Shown here one piece after another: positions 16,170 to 23,971 of a stretch of DNA of 44,160 bases; the first letter of the stretch is position 1; each line of letters opens with the position of its first letter. A program made the position numbers and the translations under genes. Below the pieces are notes generated by a model. The model saw only the letters and a list, made by a program, of their open reading frames with translations. It did not search any database and was not told where the DNA came from. The DNA comes from Corynebacterium pilosum DSM 20521 = CIP 103422 (GTDB lineage: Bacteria; Actinomycetota; Actinomycetes; Mycobacteriales; Mycobacteriaceae), in contig NZ_KB892446.1 of NCBI RefSeq assembly GCF_000373805.1, positions 1 through 44,160 on the forward strand. The letters run 5' to 3'.

Positions 16170-17222
16170 ATGAACCTATCTGCCATGGTGGAATTAATTG
16201 GGCCAGACAAATATTCCTCTGTTGAGCGCGACCTTCCCCGCCTTGACGACGAAGACGAAGTCACCCACGCCAAGCAGCTTTTGTTCGGGCTAACCCAGTT
16301 GGGCAACCTCGAACCTTTCGATGCCGCCCTAGCCACCCTGCAGAACCCCGGCGCACGCTTCATGCGTACCCGCGACCAATGGGCCGACGTCGGCGGCTGG
16401 CCGCTCGCCGGCGCAACACCAATCTCGCTCACCAACGCAGCCGGTGCTCCTGAACTGCTGTACTCCGACCGCGACGTCCAAGCAATCGGCGAACGCAAAA
16501 CACTCTCCGAGTTCAAAGCAGGAAAAGACTCCGGCATCCGCGGAACTCGTAAACGCCTCGCCGCAGCACGCGTTGGGGCGCTACGCCTAGCAACGGACAT
16601 CCGCGTGACAGACGAGCCAGCGGGAGTAGTCGAGTTTCCCGGGGCGGCCATCGACGCGCTGACCACACCTGCCATTTCAGAATTCCGCGATGAACTCCTC
16701 GCACCTGCCGACCGACCTATTGTGTTTCGGGTATCCGTATCCTCACAGCTGAACCGTCGCCAGCTTCTCGCACGCATCATCCGGTGCTTCGCCAGTATCA
16801 TCCTCCAATTCCCCAACCCATGGCGCAGCCTCAGCGCAGCTGACCAGCAGCGCGTCGACACGCTTATCGACGACGCCTTCGGCGGCCGTTTCCCCGACGC
16901 TGTACAGGCCGCGTGGGCTGTACTCCGCGACCGCGATGAACGCGTGCCCAAGACAGGGGAGTCCGTACAATTCGAAGTAGGCCTCTGCGTCTGGATCGTG
17001 AAGAAACGCCTGGGCGAGCGCTTTGATCACTTCGACCGACACGTTGAAGTATTCATCGCCGACCCCACATCCGTCGCGCCCGCAGGAGTCCAGTTCCCAC
17101 GGGTACTGCGCGCAGCCACATTAGTGGAACGTGCACTTTCCAATGAACCTATCGGACTAGACCTTCAACTTCCGGAAGGAAGTGGCTCCCAGATCATGGC
17201 CCTAGTTGACGCAGAGCGCTAG
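16170..17222 (+). CDS. Hypothetical protein, 350 aa
   Basis: I do not recognise this gene. It starts MNLSAMVELIGPDKYSSVERDL; TAGGGT at 16157-16162 lies 7 nt upstream, so a leaderless start is likely. The stretch GARFMRTRDQWADVGGWPLAGATPISL (about residues 62-88) loosely resembles the start of ArdC/antirestriction zinc-metalloprotease N-terminal domains, but no HExxH is seen later. The protein is soluble by appearance with no signal peptide. It lies 19 bp after the DUF5129-like gene and converges on the DUF222/HNH gene. The ArdC resemblance is weak. Confidence 0.72.
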   Translation: MNLSAMVELIGPDKYSSVERDLPRLDDEDEVTHAKQLLFGLTQLGNLEPFDAALATLQNPGARFMRTRDQWADVGGWPLAGATPISLTNAAGAPELLYSDRDVQAIGERKTLSEFKAGKDSGIRGTRKRLAAARVGALRLATDIRVTDEPAGVVEFPGAAIDALTTPAISEFRDELLAPADRPIVFRVSVSSQLNRRQLLARIIRCFASIILQFPNPWRSLSAADQQRVDTLIDDAFGGRFPDAVQAAWAVLRDRDERVPKTGESVQFEVGLCVWIVKKRLGERFDHFDRHVEVFIADPTSVAPAGVQFPRVLRAATLVERALSNEPIGLDLQLPEGSGSQIMALVDAER

Positions 17223-17240
17223 TGCGCTGACCAGCAGGCA

Positions 17241-18542
17241 TCAATCCTCGAAGCTGAACGTGAGAAGGGGATCGTCGAAAAGTGAATCATCGAAAGTCCC
17301 AGCCTCGCCGAAGTTGCGCGCCCAATTCAGCTCGAAGATAGACGGATCTACCCGATCGTAGTTGCGCACCGGCAGGCCACGCCGATGGGAGGTAAAGACA
17401 ACATCGTCGGGGAAGATGAAGTGCAGATCCTCGCCCCGCTGAATGATCTTGATGATCCCGTGCGTGACCATCATGTGGCAAGAACTGCACAAGCCTAGAA
17501 GATTCTCCGCGTCAGTCTTTCCGCCTTCTTCAAACGGCACTATGTGATGGAACTCCATATAGCGTTGGTGGTCGCAGCCAGGGATGATGCACGTGTGGTT
17601 CTGCGTCGCCAGAATTGCCTTAGCCAGTGCATCCGAAATTAAACGACGAGAACGGCCATAGTGGACAATCACGCCCTTCTCATCAGTCATGAGCAAGCGC
17701 ATCGCAGCATTGTTGACAAGGGCAGCCACCTCGGAGGATTGCGCGCCGGGCTGGTACGGCAACACTGCGTGACCATCGGAAGACACCACCACGTTGACCT
17801 GGGCGGCTGGGGCGCGCGTGGTTGAGGTCGGGTTGCTGCGCACGATGTTCAGCATCCCGCGGAGGGAAGACAGCATCATCTTCGCTGGTGGCGTACCAAA
17901 GTGGGACAGGGAATAACCATTTGCGTCCATGATTTTATCGAATTCTTCGTCGACCTCCTCCTCACTCATCCCGGCCACATCCTGGTAAAAAGCGACTTCT
18001 CCAAGCTTGATGGCAGCAAGCAAGGAGGCTCCATCATCGGGCAGGAGCAGGCCAGAAACTTCTACCCAGCCATCCTCGCGAACGCGGACAGAGAAGTGAT
18101 CTTCCGGCTGCTCCTCGCCGTCAGAACGGCCATGCCCCGCTAATGCCTGGGTCAACTCCGTGCACGTGAGCTCAAGCGCGAGTTTCAGCAGCTCTTCCTC
18201 GTTTTCTTCGGTAAGGAAACGAACCAAAATCCTAACTTTCGAATAGCCGATGTCTCCTGCGTGAAAAGCTGCGCTGACCATGCCGAAGTCGAGCAGCCGG
18301 CAGGCAACCGTGACGTATTCTTGGGCAGTCTTAACCGCCATACCTAGCTCTCGGCTCAAGTAATGCGCTGTATTGCGTGCGCCATGGCGTAGCGCGAGAT
18401 CGCGCAAGTGAAACTCTGCGATGAAGGAAAGCAGCGTTGCGTGCGCTGTGCTGAAACTGCGGTGTGCGTGGGCGAGCTCCTGGGTGAGCTCTGAATCAGA
18501 AACGTGGTGGAGCGCGTGTGGATGATCGATTGCGGTAGTCAT
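17241..18542 (-). CDS. DUF222 / HNH endonuclease (13E12 family)
   Basis: 433 residues. The N-terminal half (AHATLLSFIAEFHLRDLALRHGARNTAHYLSRELGM and following) is a DUF222 domain. The C-terminal HNH motif is CIIPGCDHQRYMEFHHIVPFEEGGKTDAENLLGLCSSCH: two zinc Cys pairs, His-His and Asn. This family is multi-copy in actinobacteria and linked to 13E12 repeats; its biological role is unsettled. AGGGGG precedes the ATG, and TATAGT (minus, 18584-18589) is a likely -10. The gene sits next to a repeat-rich non-coding stretch. Confidence 0.9.
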   Translation of the reverse strand: MTTAIDHPHALHHVSDSELTQELAHAHRSFSTAHATLLSFIAEFHLRDLALRHGARNTAHYLSRELGMAVKTAQEYVTVACRLLDFGMVSAAFHAGDIGYSKVRILVRFLTEENEEELLKLALELTCTELTQALAGHGRSDGEEQPEDHFSVRVREDGWVEVSGLLLPDDGASLLAAIKLGEVAFYQDVAGMSEEEVDEEFDKIMDANGYSLSHFGTPPAKMMLSSLRGMLNIVRSNPTSTTRAPAAQVNVVVSSDGHAVLPYQPGAQSSEVAALVNNAAMRLLMTDEKGVIVHYGRSRRLISDALAKAILATQNHTCIIPGCDHQRYMEFHHIVPFEEGGKTDAENLLGLCSSCHMMVTHGIIKIIQRGEDLHFIFPDDVVFTSHRRGLPVRNYDRVDPSIFELNWARNFGEAGTFDDSLFDDPLLTFSFED

Positions 18543-18687
18543 TGTTCCCCCTGGTAGCAGGCATGTTTTGATGCTTTGACTGCACTATACAAAAGGGGTC
18601 GGACATCGCCTGTGTGTTCGGGGTGTGAGGCGGTGAACTTTAATAGGTTTACTGCTCTTGGTTCATCTGTTCGATAGGTTTTAGGGT

Positions 18688-18715
18688 GCCTGCAATGCAG
18701 GCGTCCTGCGGTTTT
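18688..18715 (+). repeat. 28-bp repeat, copy 1
   Basis: GCCTGCAATGCAGGC followed by GTCCTGCGGTTTT. It can fold in two exclusive ways: GCCTGC-AAT-GCAGGC or GCAGG-CGT-CCTGC, the second followed by a short T-run. Nearly identical to two other copies in the window. Confidence 0.8.
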
Positions 18716-18768
18716 GTGTCTAGGATTTGCAGGCTATGCGCATCAAACGTCGCTTTGTGATCTTGCAC

Positions 18769-18784
18769 ACTTGTCGCGACAAGT
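18769..18784. repeat. Perfect 16-bp palindrome
   Basis: ACTTGTCGCGACAAGT equals its own reverse complement. It lies between the two 28-bp repeats and at least 120 bp from any gene start. Its half, CTTGTCG, resembles the start of the dispersed 12-bp motif. Confidence 0.6.
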
Positions 18785-18805
18785 CGACGGAAGGGGCGCA
18801 GATCC

Positions 18806-18833
18806 GCCTGCATTGCAGGCGTCCTGCGGGTTT
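18806..18833 (+). repeat. 28-bp repeat, copy 2
   Basis: GCCTGCATTGCAGGC followed by GTCCTGCGGGTTT. It differs from copy 1 at the central A/T and by a G in the last T-run. Confidence 0.8.
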
Positions 18834-18854
18834 AGCGGGCAGTGCTTAACGACG

Positions 18855-18888
18855 AAAACCCGTCCCCGACTGTAAAGCCGGGGACGGG
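18855..18888 (-). terminator. Terminator of the genDFM operon
   Basis: Read on the minus strand, CCCGTCCCCG pairs with CGGGGACGGG around a 10-nt loop, followed by TTTT. It lies 18 bp past the genM stop. Confidence 0.8.
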
Positions 18889-18905
18889 TGATCGTCGATA
18901 AGTGA

Positions 18906-19622
18906 CTAAAGCCAGCGTGGTGGTTCCGGAGCGTCAGCGTTAACGCCCTGGCCGCCGCGGCCCGAAGCCCAACGGGCTAGGCCGGCAAGCGAACCACGAA
19001 CCTCAGTGGTTGGGGTTCCAGACACTTCGATGCGCTCGTCGGTGTCGGTGTTGATCATGACGATTCCCTCGCCAAGATCGCCGCCACGCCACTTGCCGGC
19101 AATCTCCGGCACAAGGGTAGACAGGATCACGGGCGGGATGTCATTGAAACCGGCGTTGACGTGCAGGTCAACAGCGTGGATCCACACCTCGCGGGTACGC
19201 ATCCACAAGGTCTCAGAGGCTGGGACGGTGCGCCCCTGAGCTGTTTTTACTTCGGCTTCCCAAGCGTGCTCCGAGGCGTCGCGCCAGGCCACATCCAGGC
19301 GAACCAGGGTGTGGTCGTGCAGGTTGCGGATCGCGTCAGGACGCAGGGTTGCGCCGAACTCGATTTCCTTGCCGCGGGCGTCAGGGGAGGAGTACATCGG
19401 GTTCTCCACCCCGGTCTCAGCCCAGTCCATCAGGTTGCACAGTGCGCGAGCGTTATACGCGACGTGTGCAGCCAGGTGGGACACGTCCCATCCGTCGAGG
19501 AGAGTGTCGCGGCCAAAATCGGCGTTGTCAATGAGCGCCAACTGGCCCGAGTAGTGGGCGGTGCCACGGCGGGTCAGCGCAAGGCGCTCCTCAATGGGCA
19601 GGTCGTGGAAGGATTGTGTCAT
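18906..19622 (-). CDS. genM: Mycothiol-dependent maleylpyruvate isomerase
   Basis: 238 residues of the MDMPI/DinB-like fold. Zinc ligands fit the C. glutamicum enzyme shifted by one: His53 (LAAHVAYNARAL), Glu145 and His149 (RTREVWIHAVDLH). It converts maleylpyruvate to fumarylpyruvate with mycothiol as cofactor, the step between ring opening and hydrolysis in gentisate degradation. Its ATG shares one base with the genF stop (TAATG), so translation is coupled. Last gene of the operon, followed by a terminator. Confidence 0.93.
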   Translation of the reverse strand: MTQSFHDLPIEERLALTRRGTAHYSGQLALIDNADFGRDTLLDGWDVSHLAAHVAYNARALCNLMDWAETGVENPMYSSPDARGKEIEFGATLRPDAIRNLHDHTLVRLDVAWRDASEHAWEAEVKTAQGRTVPASETLWMRTREVWIHAVDLHVNAGFNDIPPVILSTLVPEIAGKWRGGDLGEGIVMINTDTDERIEVSGTPTTEVRGSLAGLARWASGRGGQGVNADAPEPPRWL

Positions 19623-20449
19623 TACTCGAACACCGTCTTGTTTGCCACGTAGCCTAGGCCGTCGATCTCGACCTTTACGGTCTGGCCGTCGCCGATGTAA
19701 CGCTTTGGATCGCGAGCGTGGCCCACGCCACCTGGGGTGCCGGTGACGATGACGTCGCCAGCATCCAGTGGGTAGATGTGAGAGATGTACTCGATCAGTG
19801 CCTCAGGGCCGAAGACCAAGTCATCGGTTGGGGTGGTCTGCATCTTCTCACCCTCGAGGTAGGTCGCCAGCTCGCCACCGAAGGTGTAGTCGTCCTTGGT
19901 GGTCATCCATGGGCCGAAGCCTGCAGACTTCTCGAAGGACTTGCCCTGGTGCCACTGTAGGGTGCGGTACTGGTAGTCACGCATGGTGTAGTCGTTCATC
20001 ACTGCGTAGCCAGCGATGTAATCCTGCGCATCAGCAGCCTTCACGCGACGAGCGCGCTTGCCGATGATCACAGCCAGCTCACCTTCCCAGTCCAGCTCGC
20101 TGTTTGCGTACTCAGGAACCAGAACATCGTCGAATGGGCCGGTCAGAGCATCTGGGTACTTCACGAACAGGGTAGGGAACTCAGGCAGGTTGCGGCCCAT
20201 CTCCTTGATGTGGTTGGCGTAGTTCAGGCCAACACACACAATCTTGTTCGGAGCAGGAACAACAGCGTCAAGGTCGGTCTGAGCGAACTCGACGGTCTCG
20301 CCGGAAGCGTCCTTAGCGATCTGCTCCCAGTTCTCCTCCTTGAGGAGCTCACCGACGTTTGCAAAGTCGTTGATCTTCACTGCAGTGGTCTCGGACTCGA
20401 GACGAGCTGCAAAATTGCCTTCGTTAGAACGGATTGTTGCTAGACGCAT
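19622..20449 (-). CDS. genF: Fumarylpyruvate hydrolase (FAH family)
   Basis: 275 residues. [15 protein letters not shown] (His80) and the metal ligands Glu122, Glu124 ([12 protein letters not shown]) and Asp153 ([12 protein letters not shown]) are typical of fumarylacetoacetate-hydrolase-family enzymes. In the gentisate pathway the enzyme cleaves fumarylpyruvate to fumarate and pyruvate. GGAAGGA lies before the ATG and the genD stop is 3 bp upstream. The sequence alone cannot separate it from other FAH acylpyruvases; the genD/genM neighbours settle it. Confidence 0.93.
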   Translation of the reverse strand: MRLATIRSNEGNFAARLESETTAVKINDFANVGELLKEENWEQIAKDASGETVEFAQTDLDAVVPAPNKIVCVGLNYANHIKEMGRNLPEFPTLFVKYPDALTGPFDDVLVPEYANSELDWEGELAVIIGKRARRVKAADAQDYIAGYAVMNDYTMRDYQYRTLQWHQGKSFEKSAGFGPWMTTKDDYTFGGELATYLEGEKMQTTPTDDLVFGPEALIEYISHIYPLDAGDVIVTGTPGGVGHARDPKRYIGDGQTVKVEIDGLGYVANKTVFE

Positions 20450-20452
20450 ATT

Positions 20453-21571
20453 TTAGATTCCTTCCGGAGTGTAGGTACGTGCGAGATCGAGCTTCTCGAA
20501 GATTGGATGGTCAGAGAAGTTGAACAGGTCAGCGCCATCGTCGCCGGCCTCGATGTGCCACTTCTTCCACGATGGAACGTTGAAGACGTCACCGTGCTGC
20601 AGATCGAACTTCTCATCACCAACATACGCGGTTGCGGAGCCTTCGAACAGCTGGAAGACGCGGTTACCAACCTCATGGACCGGAACGGTCGAAGCGTTCG
20701 GGCGCAGGCGGTGGAATTCAGCGCGGATCGTGGCCATGACATCGCCACCGGTGGTTGGGTTGGTGTAGCGCACCGCAGCGTGGCCAGGGGAGACAACGCC
20801 AGGGAAGCCTTCGTCCTCAAGCTGGAGCTGCTGGTTCAGCGCTGCGTCGGTGTGCTCCCAGGCAAAGCGGCCGATCGGGGAGGAAACAGTCTTGCCAGGG
20901 AATGCGACAGGGCGCAGGCCTGGGTGTGCCCACAGGCGCTCACCGCGCGAGTAGTCAGGGGTGCCCTCGTCGGTAAGCTTTTCCGTGCCGTACTCGAAGA
21001 AGCCAGTGTCCATGGTGTGGGCGAATGGGATGTCCAAGCCGTCCAGCCATGCCATCGGCTCAGTTGCGATGTTGTGGTGGCCGTGGAAAGCCCAGCCTGG
21101 GGTGATCAGGAAGTCGCCGCGCTTCATTGGCACAGCGTCACCGTTGACCACGGTCCAGACGCCCTCGCCCTCGATGACGAAGCGGAACGCGTTCTGGGAG
21201 TGACGGTGCTCTGGAGCATTCTCGCCCGGTGCCAGGTACTGGATAGCAGCCCACAGGGTCGGGGAGACGTAGGTATTGCCGTCCAGCGCTGGGTTCGCCA
21301 AGCCGATTGCGCGACGCTCGCCGCCACGGCCGACCGGAACCAGCTCGCCGGAGCGCTGAGCTTCCTTATAAAGAGCTTCCCAGTCCCAGTGGTAAGCAAT
21401 GGTCTTTGGCTCTGGGGTGTTCGGCATGAGGCCACCGATCTGACGCCACAGTGGCTTCAGGTGCAGCTCATCCATGCGCTTGTACATTGCGTCCAGTTCA
21501 GCCTGCTCTTCGGGGGTTGGTTCCGGAGCGGTGAACTCGACGTGTTCCTGTGAGTAATCAGTATCACTCAT
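20453..21571 (-). CDS. genD: Gentisate 1,2-dioxygenase
   Basis: 372 residues, double-cupin protein. The first cupin holds the iron ligands in ENAPEHRHSQNAFRFVIEG (His122, His124) and FHGHHN (His163 or His165). The second cupin near 290-350 (RVFQLFEGSATAYVG, HGDVFNVPSWKKWHIEA) keeps the fold. The Fe(II) enzyme cleaves gentisate to maleylpyruvate. A strong AGGAGG precedes the ATG. First gene of genDFM, with a GenR-type palindrome about 85-100 bp upstream. Confidence 0.94.
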   Translation of the reverse strand: MSDTDYSQEHVEFTAPEPTPEEQAELDAMYKRMDELHLKPLWRQIGGLMPNTPEPKTIAYHWDWEALYKEAQRSGELVPVGRGGERRAIGLANPALDGNTYVSPTLWAAIQYLAPGENAPEHRHSQNAFRFVIEGEGVWTVVNGDAVPMKRGDFLITPGWAFHGHHNIATEPMAWLDGLDIPFAHTMDTGFFEYGTEKLTDEGTPDYSRGERLWAHPGLRPVAFPGKTVSSPIGRFAWEHTDAALNQQLQLEDEGFPGVVSPGHAAVRYTNPTTGGDVMATIRAEFHRLRPNASTVPVHEVGNRVFQLFEGSATAYVGDEKFDLQHGDVFNVPSWKKWHIEAGDDGADLFNFSDHPIFEKLDLARTYTPEGI

Positions 21572-21617
21572 CGTGTTACCTCCTGTTTTCAGTGACGGTT
21601 TCGTCGTCAGGTTGTGA

Positions 21618-21671
21618 TTCCGAACATAGGCGGATATGGAACGTGATTCAAAGCCTTTCCGCTATGTGGAA
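21618..21671. promoter_or_regulatory. GenR-type operators upstream of genD
   Basis: At 21657-21671 the palindrome TTCC-GCTATGT-GGAA, followed by T, fits the ATTCC-N7-GGAAT type I recall for GenR. It is identical to the site at 22491-22505. A looser TTCC...GGAA pair spans 21618-21641, nearer to genD. Confidence 0.7.
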
Positions 21672-21704
21672 TTATTCGGCGGGGGTAGTGGTGGCTACCC
21701 CCAA

Positions 21705-22481
21705 TTAGTGCATATTTGGTGGGCGAAACTTCGCTAATCGACGATTCAGGTCCCGCACGTGCTTCACTAGCATGTCGGCGCACTGGCGGTGCACATTCCG
21801 AAACCGGGTTGTCGGGATGGACATAGTGATCGCGCCGAGCGTATCTCCCAGCTCATTGCGTAAAACCGCGCCAACGGCGGACACGTCATGTTCGTATAAA
21901 CCGTGATTCAAGGCGAAGCCACGGGTGCGGGTGCGGTGCAAAGTCCTGCGTAGATCCTCAAATTCCTCGTCCGGCATGGTTGGGTACAGGGCGCGCAATT
22001 CGCCGGGTGACAGCTCGGCCAAGATTGCCAGGCCGCCGGAATTTTCGTCGGCAGGCATCACCTGTCCGCGGCGCGTGCCGACGCGCACCAGCTGCGAACC
22101 CTCCGCGGAGTAAAGGAAATGGGTCTTATTTCCGGCAAGGACCTGCAAGTTGCAGGTTTCGCCGGACTCGGCGGCGAGCGCGGTGAGGTGGTCGGCGGTT
22201 GCTTCGATCAGCTCCGAGCCCATGCCTGGCACCAGGCTTGTCGACGAGATGGCGGGGCCGGGAAGATAGGTGCGTGATTCTGAGCGGGTGGCAAACCCGC
22301 GGTAGACCAGCATCGCCATCGAGCGATGCACTGTTGACGGCGCTGTCCCCAGGGTCTCGGCTGCCCCCGAAATGGTGAGGCTTCCGCTGTCTCTCAACAT
22401 CAGAATCAGATTCAGCGCTAGGTCTACAGACTGCAGATACTCGCGTGGGGGTGGTCCTTGGGTGGGTCCTTGTACGATCAT
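21705..22481 (-). CDS. genR: IclR-family regulator of the gentisate genes
   Basis: 258 residues. The N-terminal winged helix is in ALNLILMLRDSGSLTISGAAETLGTAPSTVHRSMAMLVYRGF (about 20-70), followed by the IclR effector domain (GMGSELIEATADHLTALAAESGETCNLQVL...). The ATG at 22481 is preferred over the one at 22487 because GGAAGGA is 6 nt upstream of it. It lies between genDFM and genKH, and the same palindrome occurs before genD and in its own promoter region. In C. glutamicum GenR activates gen genes with 3-hydroxybenzoate or gentisate and represses itself. Confidence 0.9.
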   Translation of the reverse strand: MIVQGPTQGPPPREYLQSVDLALNLILMLRDSGSLTISGAAETLGTAPSTVHRSMAMLVYRGFATRSESRTYLPGPAISSTSLVPGMGSELIEATADHLTALAAESGETCNLQVLAGNKTHFLYSAEGSQLVRVGTRRGQVMPADENSGGLAILAELSPGELRALYPTMPDEEFEDLRRTLHRTRTRGFALNHGLYEHDVSAVGAVLRNELGDTLGAITMSIPTTRFRNVHRQCADMLVKHVRDLNRRLAKFRPPNMH

Positions 22482-22490
22482 GGTCATTCC

Positions 22491-22505
22491 TTCCGCTATG
22501 TGGAA
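22491..22505. promoter_or_regulatory. GenR-type operator between genR and genK
   Basis: TTCC-GCTATGT-GGAA, identical over 15 bp to 21657-21671. It overlaps the Shine-Dalgarno region of genR and lies 41 bp from the genK ATG, so it could serve both genes. Confidence 0.7.
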
Positions 22506-22545
22506 TAATTTTGATTGTAACTGCGATCACGTCGATCATGTAGCT

Positions 22546-23907
22546 ATGGCTTCACTCTCTGCTTCTCCAGGTTCCTCCACTCCGGAGCAACCTGAGATTC
22601 ACGACTATGCATCGGAATCTGATAGATTCACCATCCTCGGGATCTCCGGCCGCCGTCTTGCCGCCGTCCTGATCGGGTGGTTCTTCGTCGTTTTCGACGG
22701 CTATGACCTGATTGTGTACGGAACCGTGCAGGAATCCCTCATGCAGGAATGGGGGATCAGCGCAGCAGAAGCAGGCACCGTCGGCTCTGCTGCGTTCGCC
22801 GGCATGGTGATCGGCGCCGTGCTCATCGGACGTATTTCGGACCAGATCGGGCGTAAATTCGCCGTGATCGGTTCGGTCATCGTGCTGTCCGTCTTCACGA
22901 TTGCCTGTGCATTCGCGCCCGGTCCCGTCATCTTCGCCCTGTTCCGCCTGTGCGCCGGCATCGGCTTGGGCGGGCTGGTGCCTTCTGTCAACGCGATGAC
23001 ATCCGACCTCGTTCCGCCGAACAAGATGTCGGCCTGGTCCACCGTGATGATGTCTGGTGTTCCGCTCGGCGGCTCGATCGCTGCGGTCCTGGCCCAGTTC
23101 ATCGTGCCGTTCGACCCGCACTGGGGCTGGCGCACGATGTTCCTGATCGCCTTCGTGCCGCTGGTAGTCGGACTGCCAATTGCGCTGAAGGTGATCCCGT
23201 CCGACCGAGCGATTGCCGCGGACTACGACGCGCACCACCAGGGTGAAGAAGCCTCCGATGAGAAGCCGGGCTTTGGCGCTATCCTGGGTGCCACCTACCG
23301 CACTGTGACGATCTGGTTCGCTATTGCCACCTTCATGACGCTGCTGGCCTGGTACGGCTTGGGCACCTGGTTGCCGAAGCTGATGACCGAGGACGGATAC
23401 GACTTCGGCGCAGCCTTGAACTTCACCCTTGCCCTCAACTTGGGCGCGATCATTGGCTCCGTCGTCACGGCGTGGGCCGGCGACAAGTTCGGCCCAGTTC
23501 TCTCCGGTTCGGTCGCGGCTGGTGTGGCAGGTATCGCACTGATCATCCTGGTCACTGGCCCACCGATCTGGGCTGTGTACCTAATCTTGGTGCTGGCTGG
23601 CGTCGGCACGCACGGAACCCAGATCTTGATCATCGCTGCAGTCACCCAGTTCTACCCGCACCACCTGCGTGGTACGGCGCTGGGTTGGGCGTTGGGTGTT
23701 GGCCGTCTCGGCGCGGTGGTCGCACCACAGATGGCAGGCTTGCTGCTGTCCTGGGGCCTGGGTGTCAACTCCAACTACCTCATGTTCGCTATTGCGGCGC
23801 TGCTGTCTGCAACCTCGTTGTTCATCCTGGCGGGCGTTCGTCGCCGCCAGGTGGGGCCCGCACAGCAGGAGACCGCGACGATCATTTCACATACCGAACC
23901 ACAGTAA
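22546..23907 (+). CDS. genK: MFS aromatic-acid:H+ symporter
   Basis: 453 residues, 12-helix major facilitator of the AAHS family. FFVVFDGYDLIVYGTVQESLMQEWGI carries the conserved DGxD motif for aromatic acids; GRISDQIGRKFAVIGSV is the MFS loop 2-3 motif, repeated in weaker form later. It should take up gentisate and/or 3-hydroxybenzoate. The ATG at 22546 lacks a clear Shine-Dalgarno. Divergent from genR and first of genKH. Confidence 0.92.
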   Translation: MASLSASPGSSTPEQPEIHDYASESDRFTILGISGRRLAAVLIGWFFVVFDGYDLIVYGTVQESLMQEWGISAAEAGTVGSAAFAGMVIGAVLIGRISDQIGRKFAVIGSVIVLSVFTIACAFAPGPVIFALFRLCAGIGLGGLVPSVNAMTSDLVPPNKMSAWSTVMMSGVPLGGSIAAVLAQFIVPFDPHWGWRTMFLIAFVPLVVGLPIALKVIPSDRAIAADYDAHHQGEEASDEKPGFGAILGATYRTVTIWFAIATFMTLLAWYGLGTWLPKLMTEDGYDFGAALNFTLALNLGAIIGSVVTAWAGDKFGPVLSGSVAAGVAGIALIILVTGPPIWAVYLILVLAGVGTHGTQILIIAAVTQFYPHHLRGTALGWALGVGRLGAVVAPQMAGLLLSWGLGVNSNYLMFAIAALLSATSLFILAGVRRRQVGPAQQETATIISHTEPQ

Positions 23908-23971
23908 AGTGGCTCACAATTCCATACACTAAGTATCGCAGCCCATACATTTGGAAGGAAGATGGTTTCAC

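Larger units (their letters stand above)
18543..18905. other. 363-bp non-coding region with repeats, palindrome and terminator
   Basis: No credible gene. From left to right it holds the DUF222 gene promoter, repeat copy 1 (18688-18715), a perfect 16-bp palindrome ACTTGTCGCGACAAGT (18769-18784), repeat copy 2 (18806-18833), one exact copy of a 12-bp dispersed motif (18844-18855), a terminator (18855-18888) and a near copy of the motif (18892-18903). Confidence 0.6.

Noticed and set aside
15554..16951. A 465-codon open frame on the minus strand
   Set aside because: It crosses two well-supported plus-strand genes, is rich in Arg/Ser and resembles no protein. It is a frame shadow of high-GC coding DNA.
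18688..18833. Two direct repeats read as a short CRISPR array
   Set aside because: Only two units with a 90-bp gap and no cas genes; the third copy is 10 kb away in the other orientation.
22516..22531. GlxR-like sequence before genK
   Set aside because: TGTAACTGCGATCACG matches the consensus only in part (central TA missing), so it was not listed as a feature.
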